DNA of 64,000 nucleotides from Hydractinia symbiolongicarpus (taxonomy: Eukaryota > Cnidaria > Hydrozoa > Anthoathecata > Hydractiniidae), in assembly GCF_029227915.1 (NCBI RefSeq), contig NC_079887.1, positions 2,914,001-2,978,000 of the forward strand, read 5' to 3'. Position numbers and translations under genes: made by a program. Below are positions 1 through 11,876 of the stretch, piece by piece. Each line of letters opens with the position of its first letter. Position 1 is the first letter of the stretch. Under the pieces are notes generated by a model. It made no database searches. It was not told the origin of the DNA and was given only the letters and a program-made list of their open reading frames with translations.

Positions 1-2361
1 AAGAAAGTACCCAGGGAGTAAACACATTTCCCAAAGGATTTTTTAAATTATTATTTCACCACTAAAACGCATGAGACTTGTAGTTTTCAAGAATGTTTTC
101 ATTTTTGATGAGACGCTGAATAAAAGCAGTTTAATCGCCGGCAAACGGAAACCTGCGATTTCCTTAAATCCCGGACTCGGCCCGTATAGTCAAAAGTATA
201 CAAAGAAAGTACCCAGGGAGTAAACTCATTTCCCGAACGATTTTTTATATTATTTTTTTACCACTAAACGCATGAGACTTGTAGTTTTCAAAAATATTTT
301 GATATTTGATGGGACGCTGGATAAAAGAGGTTTAATCGCCGGCAAACGAAAATCCGCGATTTCCCGTAAATCCCGGACTCGGCCCGTATAGTCAAAAGTA
401 TACAAAGAAAGTACCCAGGGAGTAAACTCATTTCCCGAACGATTTTTTAAATTACTTTTTCACCACTAAAACGCATGAGACTTGTAGTTTTCAAAAATGT
501 TTTCATTTTTGATGAGACGCTGAATAAAAGAAGTTTAATCGCAGGCAAACGAAAACCCGCGATTTCCCGTAAATCCCGGGCTTGGCCCGTATAGTCAAAA
601 GTATACAAAAAAGTACCCAGGGAGTAAACTCATTTTCCGAACGATTTTTTATATTACTTTTTTACCACTAAACGCATGAGACTTGTAGTTTTCAAAAATA
701 TTTTCATATTTGATGGGACGCTGAATAAAAGAAGTTTAATCGCCGGCAAACGAAAATCCGGGATTTCCCGTAAATCCCGGACTCGGCCCGTATAGTCAAA
801 AGTATACAAAGAAAGTACCCAGGGAGTAAACTCATTTCCCGAACGATTTTTTAAATTATTTTTTCACCACTAAACCGCATGAGACTTGTAGTTTTTAAAA
901 ATGTTTTCATTTTTGATGAGACGCTGAATAAAAGAAGTTTAATCGCCGGCAAACAAAAACCCGCGATTTCCCGTAAATCCCGGGCTTGGCCCGTATAATC
1001 AAAAGTATACAAAGAAAGTACCCAGGGAGTAAACTCATTTCCCGAACGATTTTTTATATTATTTTTTTACCACTAAACGCATGAGACTTGTAGTTTTCAA
1101 AACTATTTTCATATTTGATGGGACGCTGAATAAAAGGAGTTTAATCGCCGGCAAACGAAAATCCGCGATTTCCCGTAAATCCCGGGCTTGGCCCGTATAA
1201 TCAAAAGTATACAAAGAAAGTACCCAGGGAGTAAACTCATTTCCCGAACGATTTTTCATATTATTTTTTTACCACTAAACGCATGAGACTTGTAGTTTTC
1301 AAAACTATTTTCATATTTGATGGGACGCTGAATAAAAGGAGTTTAATCGCCGGCAAACGAAAATCCGCGATTTCCCGTAAATCCCGGACTCGGCCCGTAT
1401 AGTCAAAAGTATACAAAGAAAGTACCCAAGGAGTAAACACATTTCCCAAACGATTTTTTAAATTATTATTTCACCACTAAAACGCATGAGACTTGTAGTT
1501 TTCAAGAATGTTTTCATTTTTGATGAGACGCTGAATAAAAGCAGTTTAATCGCCGGCAAACGGAAACCTGCGATTTCCTTAAATCCCGGACTCGGCCCGT
1601 ATAGTCAAAAGTATACAAAGAAAGTACCCAGGGAGTAAACTCATTTCCCGAACGATTTTTTATATTATTTTTTTACCACTAAACGCATGAGACTTGTAGT
1701 TTTCAAAAATATTTTCATATTTGATGGGACGCTGGATAAAAGAAGTTTAATCGCCGGCAAACGAAAATCCGCGATTTCCCGTAAATCCCGGACTCGGCCC
1801 GTATAGTCAAAAGTATACAAAGAAAGTACCCAGGGAGTAAACTCATTTCCCGAACGATTTTTTAAATTACTTTTTCACCACTAAAACGCATGAGACTTGT
1901 AGTTTTCAAAAATGTTTTCATTTTTGATGAGACGCTGAATAAAAGAAGTTTAATCGCAGGCAAACGAAAACCCGCGATTTCCCGTAAATCCCGGGCTTGG
2001 CCCGTATAGTCAAAAGTATACAAAAAAGTACCCAGGGAGTAAACTCATTTTCCGAACGATTTTTTATATTACTTTTTTACCACTAAACGCATGAGACTTG
2101 TAGTTTTCAAAAATATTTTCATATTTGATGGGAGGCTGAATAAAAGAAGTTTAATCGCCGGCAAACGAAAATCCGCGATTTCCCGTAAATCCCGGACTCG
2201 GCCCGTATAGTCAAAAGTATACAAAGAAAGTACCCAGGGAGTAAACTCATTTCCCGAACGATTTTTTAAATTATTTTTTCACCACTAAACCGCATGAGAC
2301 TTGTAGTTTTTAAAAATGTTTTCATTTTTGATGAGACGCTGAATAAAAGAAGTTTAATCGC
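1..2361. repeat. Seven-monomer offset duplication (1,416 bp)
   Basis: Bases 1-945 match 1,417-2,361 monomer for monomer. Shared rare variants include the gagtaaacacattt spelling at the start, cggaaacctgcgatttcctt, gcaggcaaacg and the shortened acaaaaaagtaccc (near 606 and 2,021). The copies differ at scattered single bases, for example gatatttg near 301 and gaggctg near 2,132. The two intervening monomers (1,012-1,416) are consecutive S1-like units, and monomers here are 202-203 bp. Confidence 0.8.
577..589. other. Dyad III: 5-bp GC-rich inverted repeat, TTG loop (example)
   Basis: CGGGC, loop TTG, GCCCG. It is present in monomers spelled cccgggcttggcccg and, with an extra G, in S2. It is broken in monomers spelled cggactcggcccg. 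Confidence 0.8.
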
Positions 2362-3070
2362 CGGCAAACTAAAACCCGCGTTTTTCCGTTAATCCCGGGC
2401 TTGGCCCGTATAGTCAAAAGTATACAAAGAAAGTACCCAGGGAGTAAACTGATTTCCCGAACGATTTTTTAAATTACTTTTTCACCACTAAAACGCATGA
2501 GACTTGTAGTTTTTAAAAATGTTTTCATTTTTGATGAGACGCTGAATAAATGAAGTTTAATTGCCGGCAAACGAAAACCTGCTATTTCCCGTAAATCCTT
2601 GACTCGGCCCGTATAGTCAAAAGTATACAAAGAAAGTACCCAGGGAGTAAACTCATTTCCCGAACGATTTTTTATATTATTTTTTTACCACTAAACGCAT
2701 GAGACTTGTAGTTTTCAAAAATATTTTCATATTTGATGGGACGCTGAATAAAAGAAGTTTAATCGCCGGCAAACGAAAATCCCCGATTTCCCGTAAATCC
2801 CGGACTCGGCCCGTATAGTCAAAAGTATACAAAGAAAGTACCCAGGGAGTAAACTCATTTCCCGAACGATTATTTAAATTACTTTTTCACCACTAAAACG
2901 CATGAGACTTGTAGTTTTTAAAAATGTTTTCCTTTTTGATGAGACGCTTGATAAATGAAGTTTAATCGCTGGCAAACGAAAACCTGCGATTTCCCGTAAA
3001 TCCTGGACTCGGCCCGTATAGTCAAAAGTATACAAAGAAAGTACCCAGGGAGTAAACTCATTTCCCAAAC
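2264..3070. repeat. Four-monomer segment with a copy 25 monomers away (copy 1)
   Basis: This segment shares rare markers with 7,327-8,133: ctaaaccgcatgag, caaactaaaacccgcg, ccgttaatccc, aaactgatttcccg (2,446 and 7,509) and gttttcctttttgatg. The offset is 5,063 bp, about 25 monomers. The intervening DNA includes the six-monomer higher-order repeat. Confidence 0.75.
2719..2734. other. Dyad I in the S1 form: shifted AAATAT/ATATTT stem
   Basis: AAATAT, loop TTTC, ATATTT. Two substitutions relative to the common form (atg to ata, and cattttt to catattt) abolish the usual 8-9 bp pairing, but a 6-bp stem shifted inside the element remains. Confidence 0.75.
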
Positions 3071-3077
3071 GATTTTT

Positions 3078-3887
3078 TAAATTATTATTTCACCACTAAA
3101 ACGCATGAGACTTGTAGTTTTCAAGAATGTTTTCATTTTTGATGAGACGCTGAATAAAAGCAGTTTAATCGCCGGCAAACGAAAACCCGCGATTTCCCGT
3201 AAATCCCGGGCTTGGCACGTATAGTCGAATGTATACAAAGAAAGTACCCTGTGAGTAAACTCATTTCCAGAACGATTTTTTAAATTATTTTTTCACCACT
3301 AAAACGCATAAGACTTGTAGTTTTTAAAAATGTTTTCATTCTTGATGAGACGCTGAATAAAAGAAGTTTAATCGCCGGCAAACGAAAACCCGCGATTTCC
3401 CGTAAATCCCGGCTTGGCCCGTATAGTCAAAAGTATACAAAGAAACTACCCAGGGAGTAAACTCATTTCCCGAACGATTTTTTAAATTATTATTTCACCA
3501 CTAAAACGCATGAGACTTGTAGTTTTCAAGAATGTTTTCATTTTTGATGAGACGCTGAATAAAAGCAGTTTAATCGCCGGCAAACGAAAACCCGCGATTT
3601 CCCGTAAATCCCGGGCTTGGCACGTATAGTCGAATGTATACAAAGAAAGTACCCTGTGAGTAAACTCATTTCCAGAACGATTTTTTAAATTATTTTTTCA
3701 CCACTAAAACGCATAAGACTTGTAGTTTTTAAAAATGTTTTCATTCTTGATGAGACGCTGAATAAAAGAAGTTTAATCGCCGGCAAACGAAAACCCGCGA
3801 TTTCCCGTAAATCCCGGCTTGGCCCGTATAGTCAAAAGTATACAAAGAAACTACCCAGGGAGTAAACTCATTTCCCGAACGATTTTT
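3078..3887. repeat. Tandem duplication of a dimer (2 x 405 bp), apparently identical
   Basis: 3,078-3,482 and 3,483-3,887 looked identical when read side by side. They share the uncommon variants gcacgtatagtcgaatg, ccctgtgag, cattcttgatg and gaaactaccc. No difference was noticed across about 405 bp, which points to a very recent event or to an assembly repeat error. Confidence 0.8.
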
Positions 3888-6800
3888 TAAATTACTTTTT
3901 CACCACTAAAACGCATGAGACTTGTAGTTTTCAAAAATGTGTTCATTTTTGATGAGACGCTGAATTAAAGCAGTTTAATCGCCGGCAAACGAAAACCTGC
4001 GATTTCCTTAAATCTCGGACTCGGCCCGTATAGTCAAAAGTATACAAAGAAAGTACCCAGGGAGTAATCTCATTTCCAGAACGATTTTTTAAATTATTTT
4101 TTCACCACTAAAACGCATAAGACTTGTAGTTTTTAAAAAAGTTTTCATTTTTGATGAGACGCTGAATAAAAGAAGTTTAATCGCCGGCAAACAAAAACCC
4201 GCGATTTCCCGTAAATCCCGGGCTTGGCCCGTATAATCAAAAGTATACAAAGAAAGTACCCAGGGAGTAAACTCATTTCCCGAACGATTTTTTATATTAT
4301 TTTTTTACCACTAAACGCATGAGACTTGTAGTTTTCAAAATTATTTTCATATTTGATGGGACGCTGAATAAAAGAAGTTTAATCGCCGGCAAACGAAAAT
4401 CCGCGATTTCCCGTAAATCCCGGACTCGGCCCGTATAGTCAAAAGTATACAAAGAAAGTACCCAGGGAGTAAACTCATTTCCCGAACGATTTTTTATATT
4501 ATTTTTTTACCACTAAACGCATGAGACTTGTAGTTTTCAAAATTATTTTCATATTTGATGGGACGCTGAATAAAAGAAGTTTAATCGCCGGCAAACGAAA
4601 ACCTGCGATTTCCTTAAATCCCGGACTCGGCCCGTATAGTCAAAAGTATACAAAGAAAGTACCCAGGGAGTAAACTCATTTCCCGAACGATTATTTAAAT
4701 TACTTTTTCACCACTAAAACGCATGAGACTTGTAGTTTTTAAAAATGTTTTCATTTTTGATGAGACGCTGAATAAATGAAGTTTAATCGCCGGCAAACGA
4801 AAACCTGCGATTTCCCGTAAATCCTGGACTCGGCCCGTATAGTCAAAAGTATACAAAGAAAGTACCCAGGGAGTAAACTCATTTCCCAAACGATTTTTTA
4901 AATTATTATTTCACCACTAAAACGCATGAGACTTGTAGTTTTCAAAAATATTTTCATATTTGATGGGACGCTGAATAAAAAAAGTTTAATCGCCGGCAAA
5001 CGAAAATCCGCAATTTCCCGTAAATCCCGGACTCGGCCCGTATAGTCAAAAGTATACAGAGAAAGTACCCAGGGAGTAAACTCATTTCCCGAACGATTTT
5101 TTAAATTACTTTTTCACCACTAAAACGCATGAAACTTGTAGTTTTTAAAAATGTTTTCATTTTTGATGAGACGCTGAATAAAAGCAGTTTAATCGCCGGC
5201 AAACGAAAACCTGCGATTTCCTTAAATCCCGGACTCGGCCCGAATAGTCAAAAGTATACAAAGAAAGTACCCAGGGAGTAAACTCATTTCCAGAACGATT
5301 TTTTAAATTATTTTTTCACCACTAAAACGCATAAGACTTGTACTTTTTAAAAAAGTTTTCATTTTTGATGAGACGCTGAATAAAAGAAATTTAATCGCCG
5401 GCAAACAAAAACCCGCGATTTCCCGTAAATCCCGGGCTTGGCCCGTATAATCAAAAGTATACAAAGAAAGTACCCAGGGAGTAAACTCATTTCCCGAACG
5501 ATTTTTTATATTATTTTTTTACCACTAAACGCATGAGACTTGTAGTTTTCAAAATTATTTTCATATTTGATGGGACGCTGAATAAAAGAAGTTTAATCGC
5601 CGGCAAACGAAAATCCGCGATTTCCCGTAAATCCCGGACTCGGCCCGTATAGTCAAAAGTATACAAAGAAAGTACCCAGGGAGTAAACTCATTTCCCGAA
5701 CGATTTTTTATATTATTTTTTTACCACTAAACGCATGAGACTTGTAGTTTTCAAAATTATTTTCATATTTGATGGGACGCTGAATAAAAGAAGTTTAATC
5801 GCCGGCAAACGAAAACCTGCGATTTCCTTAAATCCCGGACTCGGCCCGTATAGTCAAAAGTATACAAAGAAAGTACCCAGGGAGTAAACTCATTTCCCAA
5901 ACGATTATTTAAATTACTTTTTCACCACTAAAAGGCATGAGACTTGTAGTTTTTAAAAATGTTTTCATTTTTGATGAGACGCTGAATAAATGAAGTTTAA
6001 TCGCCGGCAAACGAAAACCTGCGATTTCCCGTAAATCCTGGACTCGGCCCGTATAGTCAAAAGTATACAAAGAAAGTACCCAGGGAGTAAACTCATTTCC
6101 CAAACGATTTTTTAAATTATTATTTCACCACTAAAACGCATGAGACTTGTAGTTTTCAAAAATATTTTCATATTTGATGGGACGCTGAATAAAAGAAGTT
6201 TAATCGCCGGCAAACGAAAATCCGCAATTTCCCGTAAATCCCGGACTCGGCCCGTATAGTCAAAAGTATACAGAGAAAGTACCCAGGGAGTAAACTCATT
6301 TCCCGAACGATTTTTTAAATTACTTTTTCACCACTAAAACGCATGAAACTTGTAGTTTTTAAAAATGCTTTCATTTTTGATGAGACGCTGAATAAAAGCA
6401 GTTTAATCGCCGGCAAACGAAAACCTGCGATTTCCTTAAATCCCGGACTCGGCCCGTATAGTCAAAAGTATACAAAGAAAGTACCCAGGGAGTAAACTCA
6501 TTTCCAGAACGATTTTTTAAATTATTTTTTCACCACTAAAACGCATAAGACTTGTAGTTTTTATAAAAAAGTTTTCATTTTTGATGAGACGCTGAATAAA
6601 AGAAGTTTAATCGCCGGCAAACAAAAACCCGCGATTTCCCGTAAATCCCGGGCTTAGCCCGTATAGTCAAAAGTATACAAAGAAAGTACCCAGGGAGTAA
6701 ACTCATTTCCCGAACGATTTTTTATATTATTTTTTTACCACTAAACGCATGAGACTTGTAGTTTTCAAAATTATTTTCATATTTGATGGGACGCTGAATA

Positions 6801-7324
6801 AAAGAAGTTTAATCGCCGGCAAACGAAAACCTGCGATTTCCTTAAATCCCGGACTCGGCCCGTATAGTCAAAAGTATACAAAGAAAGTACCCAGGGAGTA
6901 AACTCATTTCCCGAACGATTATTTAAATTACTTTTTCACCACTAAAACGCATGAGACTTGTAGTTTTTAAAAATGTTTTCATTTTTGATGAGACGCTGAA
7001 TAAATGAAGTTTAATCGCCGGCAAACGAAAACCTGCGATTTCCCGTAAATCCTGGACTCGGCCCGTATAGTCAAAAGTATACAAAGAAAGTACCCAGGGA
7101 GTAAACTCATTTCCCAAACGATTTTTTAAATTATTATTTCACCACTAAAACGCATGAGACTTGTAGTTTTCAAAAATATTTTCATATTTGATGGGACGCT
7201 GAATAAAAGAAGTTTAATCGCCGGCAAACGAAAATCCGCGATTTCCCGTAAATCCCGGACTCGGCCCGTATAGTCAAAAGTATACAAAGAAAGTACCCAG
7301 GGAGTAAACTCATTTCCCGAACGA
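3885..7324. repeat. Six-monomer higher-order repeat, three copies (~1,214 bp)
   Basis: The copies start near 3,885, 5,099 and 6,313. The order within a copy is: a gcagtttaatcg monomer ending in gatttcctt; a cataagacttg monomer with aaaaaagttttc; two S1 monomers; a cgattatttaaatt monomer with gaataaatg; and a part-S1 hybrid. The marker ttccagaacg falls at about 4,077, 5,291 and 6,505, spaced exactly 1,214 bp. The third copy has only one S1 monomer, so it is a five-monomer unit of about 1,011 bp. Confidence 0.85.
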
Positions 7325-7326
7325 TT

Positions 7327-8133
7327 TTTTAAATTATTTTTTCACCACTAAACCGCATGAGACTTGTAGTTTTCAAAAATGTTTTCATTTTTGATGAGAC
7401 GCTGAATAAAAGAAGTTTAATCGCCGGCAAACTAAAACCCGCGGTTTTCCGTTAATCCCAGGCTTGGCCCGTATAGTCAAAAGTATACAAAGAAAGTACC
7501 CAGGGAGTAAACTGATTTCCCGAACGATTTTTTAAATTACTTTTCACCACTAAAACGCATGAGACTTGTAGTTTTTAAAAATGTTTTCATTTTTGATGAG
7601 ACGCTGAATAAATGAAGTTTAATCGCCGGCAAACGAAAACCTGCGATTTCCCGTAAATCCTGGATTCGGCCCGTATAGTCAAAAGTATACAAAGAAAGTA
7701 CCCAGGGAGTAAACTCATTTCTCGAACGATTTTTTATATTATTTTTTTACCACTAAACGCATGAGACTTGTAGTTTTCAAAAATATTTTCATATTTGATG
7801 GGACGCTGAATAAAAGAAGTTTAATCGCCGGCAAACGAAAATCCCCGATTTCCCGTAAATCCCGGACTCGGCCCGTATAGTCAAAAGTATACAAAGAAAG
7901 TACCCAGGGAGTAAACTCATTTCCCGAACGATTATTTAAATTACTTTTTCACCACTAAAACGCATGAGACTTGTAGTTTTTAAAAATGTTTTCCTTTTTG
8001 ATGAGACGCTGAATAAATGAAGTTTAATCGCAGGCAAACGAAAACCTGCGATTTCCCGTAAATCCTGGACTCAGCCCGTATAGTCAAAAGTATACAAAGA
8101 AAGTACCCAGGGAGTAAACTCATTTCCCGAACG
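7327..8133. repeat. Four-monomer segment with a copy 25 monomers away (copy 2)
   Basis: Counterpart of 2,264-3,070. The private marker aaactgatttcccg and the ttttcctttttg variant are both kept. It differs by a few bases, such as cccaggc for cccgggc near 7,458, and by one T fewer in the T-run near 7,543. Confidence 0.75.
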
Positions 8134-8540
8134 ATTTTTTATATTATTTTTTTACCACTAAACGCATGAGACTTGTAGTTTTCAAAATTATTTTCATATT
8201 TGATGGGACGCTGAATAAAAGAAGTTTAATCGCCGGCAAACGAAAATCCGCGATTTCCCGTAAATCCCGGACTCGGCCCGTATAGTCAAAAGTATACAAA
8301 GAAAGTACCCAGGGAGTAAACTCATTTCCCGAACGATTATTTAAATTACTTTTTCACCACTAAAACGCATGAGACTTGTAGTTTTTAAAAATGTTTTCAT
8401 TTTTGATGAGACGCTGAATAAATGAAGTTTATTCGCCGGCAAACGAAAACCTGCGATTTCCCGTAAATCCTGGACTCGGCCCGTATAGTCAAAAGTATGC
8501 AAAGAAAGTACCCAAGGAGTAAACTCATTTCCCAAACGAT

Positions 8541-9550
8541 TTTTTAAATTATTATTTCACCACTAAAACGCATGAGACTTGTAGTTTTCAAGAATGTTTT
8601 CATTTTTGATGAGACGCTGAATAAAAGCAGTTTAATCGCCGGCAAACGGAAACCTGCGATTTCCTTAAATCCCGGACTCGGCCCGTATAGTCAAAAGTAT
8701 ACAAAGAAAGTACCCAGGAAGTAAACTCATTTCCAGAACGATTTTTTAAATTATTTTTTCACCACTAAAACGCATAAGACTTGTAGTTTTTAAAAAAGTT
8801 TTCATTTTTGATGAGACGCTGAATAAAAGAAGTTTAATCGCAGGCAAACAAAAACCCGCGATTTCCCGTAAATCCCGGGCTTGGCCCGTATAGTCAAAAG
8901 TATACAAAGAAAGTACCCAGGGAGTAAACTTATTTCCCGAACGATTTTTTATATTATTTTTTTACCACTATACGCATGAGACTTGTAGTTTTCAAAATTA
9001 TTTTCATATTTGATGGGACGCTGAATAAAAGAAGTTTAATCGCCGGCAAACGAAAACCTGCGATTTCCTTAAATCCCGGACTCGGCCCGTATAGTCAAAA
9101 GTATACAAAGAAAGTACCCAGGGAGTAAACTCATTTCCCGAACGATTATTTAAATTACTTTTTCACCACTAAAACGCATGAGACTTGTAGTTTTTAAAAA
9201 TGTTTTCATTTTTGATGAGACGCTGAATAAATGAAGGTTAATCGCCGGCAAACGAAAACCTGCGATTTCCCGTAAATCCTGGACTCGGCCCGTATAGTCA
9301 AAAGTATACAAAGAAAGTACACAGGGAGTAAACTCATTTCCCAAACGATTTTTTAAATTATTATTTCACCACTAAAACGCATGAGACTTGTAGTTTTCAA
9401 AAATATTTTCATATTTGATGGGACGCTGAATAAAAGAAGTTTAATCGCCGGCAAACGAAAATCCGCGATTTCCCGTAAATCCCGGAATCGGCCCGTATAG
9501 TCAAAAGTATACAAAGAAAGTACCCAGGGAGTAAACTCATTTCCTGAACG
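8541..9550. repeat. Fourth, five-monomer copy of the zone I higher-order repeat
   Basis: The order gcag/gatttcctt monomer, cataagacttg with aaaaaag, one S1, cgattattt monomer and part-S1 hybrid is the same as in the shortened third copy. The offset from that copy is about 2,228 bp (11 monomers). Sharing the same missing S1 monomer suggests copies three and four descend from one shortened unit. The two monomers before it (about 8,133-8,541, S1 then cgattattt) look like another fragment of the same unit. Confidence 0.7.
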
Positions 9551-9850
9551 ATTTTTTAAATTACTTTTTCACCACTAAAACGCATGAGACTTGTAGTTTT
9601 TAAAAATGTTTTCATTTTTGATGAGACGCTGAATAAATGAAGTTTAATCGCCGGCAAACGAAAACCTGCGATTTCCCGTAAATCCTGGACTCGGCCCGTA
9701 TAGTCAAAATATGCAAAGAAAGTACCCAGGGAGTAAACTCATTTCCTAAACGATTTTTTAAATTATTATTTCACCACTAAAACGCATGAGACTTGTAGTT
9801 TTCAAGAATGTTTTCATTTTTGATGAGACGCTGAATAAAAGCAGTTTAAT

Positions 9851-11876
9851 CGCCGGCAAACGAAAACCCGCGATTTCCCGTAAATCCCGGGCTTGGCACG
9901 TATAGTCAAATGTATACAAAGAAAGTACCCTGTGAGTAAACTCATTTCCAGAACGATTTTTTAAATTATTTTTTCACCACTAAAACGCATAAGACTTGTA
10001 GTTTTTAAAAATGTTTTTATTTTTGATGAGACGCTGAATAAAAGAAGTTTAATCGCCGGCAAACGAAAACCCGCGATTTCCCGTAAATCCCGGCTTGGTT
10101 CGTATAGTCAAAAGAATACAAAGAAAGTACCCAGGGAGTAAACTCATTTCCCGAACGATTTTTTAAATTATTTTTTCACCACTAAAACGCCTGAGACTTG
10201 TAGTTTTCAAAAATGTTTTTATTTTTGATGAGACGCTGAATAAAAGCAGTTTAATCGCCGGCAAACGAAAACCTGCGATTTCCCTAAATCCCGGACTCGG
10301 CCCGTATAGTCAAAAGTATACAAAGAAAGTACCCAGGGAGTAAACTCATTTCCCAAACGATTTTTTAAATTATTATTTCACCACTAAAACGCATGAGACT
10401 TGTAGTTTTCAAGAATGTTTTCATTTTTGATGAGACGCTGAATAAAAGCAGTTTAATCGCCGGCAAACGAAAACCTGCGATTTCCCGTAAATCCCCGACT
10501 CGGCCCGTATAGTCAAAAGTATACAAAGAAAGTACCCAGGGAGTAAACTCATTTCCAGAACGATTTTTTAAATTATTTTTTCACCACTAAAACGTATGAG
10601 ACTTGTAGTTTTCAAAAATGTTTTCATTTTTGATGTGAAGCTGAATAAAAGAAGTTTAATCGCCGGCAAACAAAAACCCGCGATTTCCGGTAAATCCCGG
10701 GCTTGGCCCATATAGTCAAAAGTATACAAAGAAAGTACCCATGGAGTAAACTCATTTCCCGAACGATTTTTTAAATTACTTTTTCACCACTAAAACGCAT
10801 GAGACTTGTAGTTTTTAAAAATGTTTTCATTTTTCATGAGACGCTGAATAAAAGAAGTTTAATCGCCGGCAAACGAAAACCCGCGATTTCCCGTAAATCC
10901 CGGGCTTGGCACGTATAGTCAAATGTATACAAAGAAAGTACCCTGTGAGTAAACTCATTTCCAGAACGATTTTTTAAATTATTTTTTCACCACTAAAACG
11001 CATAAGACTTGTAGTTTTTAAAAATGTTTTTATTTTTGATGAGACGCTGAATAAAAGAAGTTTAATCGCCGGCAAACGAAAACCCGCGATTTCCCGTAAA
11101 TCCCGGCTTGGTTCGTATAGTCAAAAGAATACAAAGAAAGTACCCAGGGAGTAAACTCATTTCCCGAACGATTTTTTAAATTATTTTTTCACCACTAAAA
11201 CGCCTGAGACTTGTAGTTTTCAAAAATGTTTTTATTTTTGATGAGACGCTGAATAAAAGCAGTTTAATCGCCGGCAAACGAAAACCTGCGATTTCCCTAA
11301 ATCCCGGACTCGGCCCGTATAGTCAAAAGTATACAAAGAAAGTACCCAGGGAGTAAACTCATTTCCCAAACGATTTTTTAAATTATTATTTCACCACTAA
11401 AACGCATGAGACTTGTAGTTTTCAAGAATGTTTTCATTTTTGATGAGACGCTGAATAAAAGCAGTTTAATCGCCGGCAAACGAAAACCTGCGATTTCCCG
11501 TAAATCCCCGACTCGGCCCGTATAGTCAAAAGTATACAAAGAAAGTACCCAGGGAGTAAACTCATTTCCAGAACGATTTTTTAAATTATTTTTTCACCAC
11601 TAAAACGTATGAGACTTGTAGTTTTCAAAAATGTTTTCATTTTTGATGTGAAGCTGAATAAAAGAAGTTTAATCGCCGGCAAACAAAAACCCGCGATTTC
11701 CGGTAAATCCCGGGCTTGGCCCATATAGTCAAAAGTATACAAAGAAAGTACCCATGGAGTAAACTCATTTCCCGAACGATTTTTTAAATTACTTTTTCAC
11801 CACTAAAACGCATGAGACTTGTAGTTTTTAAAAATGTTTTCATTTTTCATGAGACGCTGAATAAAAGAAGTTTAAT
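9851..11876. repeat. Five-monomer tandem duplication (2 x 1,013 bp)
   Basis: 9,851-10,863 and 10,864-11,876 share a run of rare markers in the same order: gcacgtatagtcaaatg (9,891 and 10,904), cggcttggttcg with aaaagaatac, acgcctgag, atgtttttattttt, gatttccctaaatcc, aatccccgactcgg and gatgtgaagctg. Both edges fall between the gcag/gaag difference and the ccc/cct difference, that is, inside dyad II. Confidence 0.85.

Larger units (their letters stand above)
1..9360. repeat. Zone I: array segment rich in S1 (202-bp) monomers
   Basis: S1 monomers carry tttatatta in place of tttaaatta, one A fewer in ccactaaacg, and catatttgatggg in place of catttttgatgag. I see them near 245, 650, 1,055, 1,258, 1,663, 2,065, 2,673, 4,293, 4,495, 5,507, 5,707, 6,723, 7,733, 8,133 and 8,943. 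Part-S1 hybrids, ordinary on the left and S1 in the gatggg part, lie near 4,940, 6,150, 7,170 and 9,400. Beyond this zone S1 returns only twice. There is no gene in this stretch. Confidence 0.85.
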
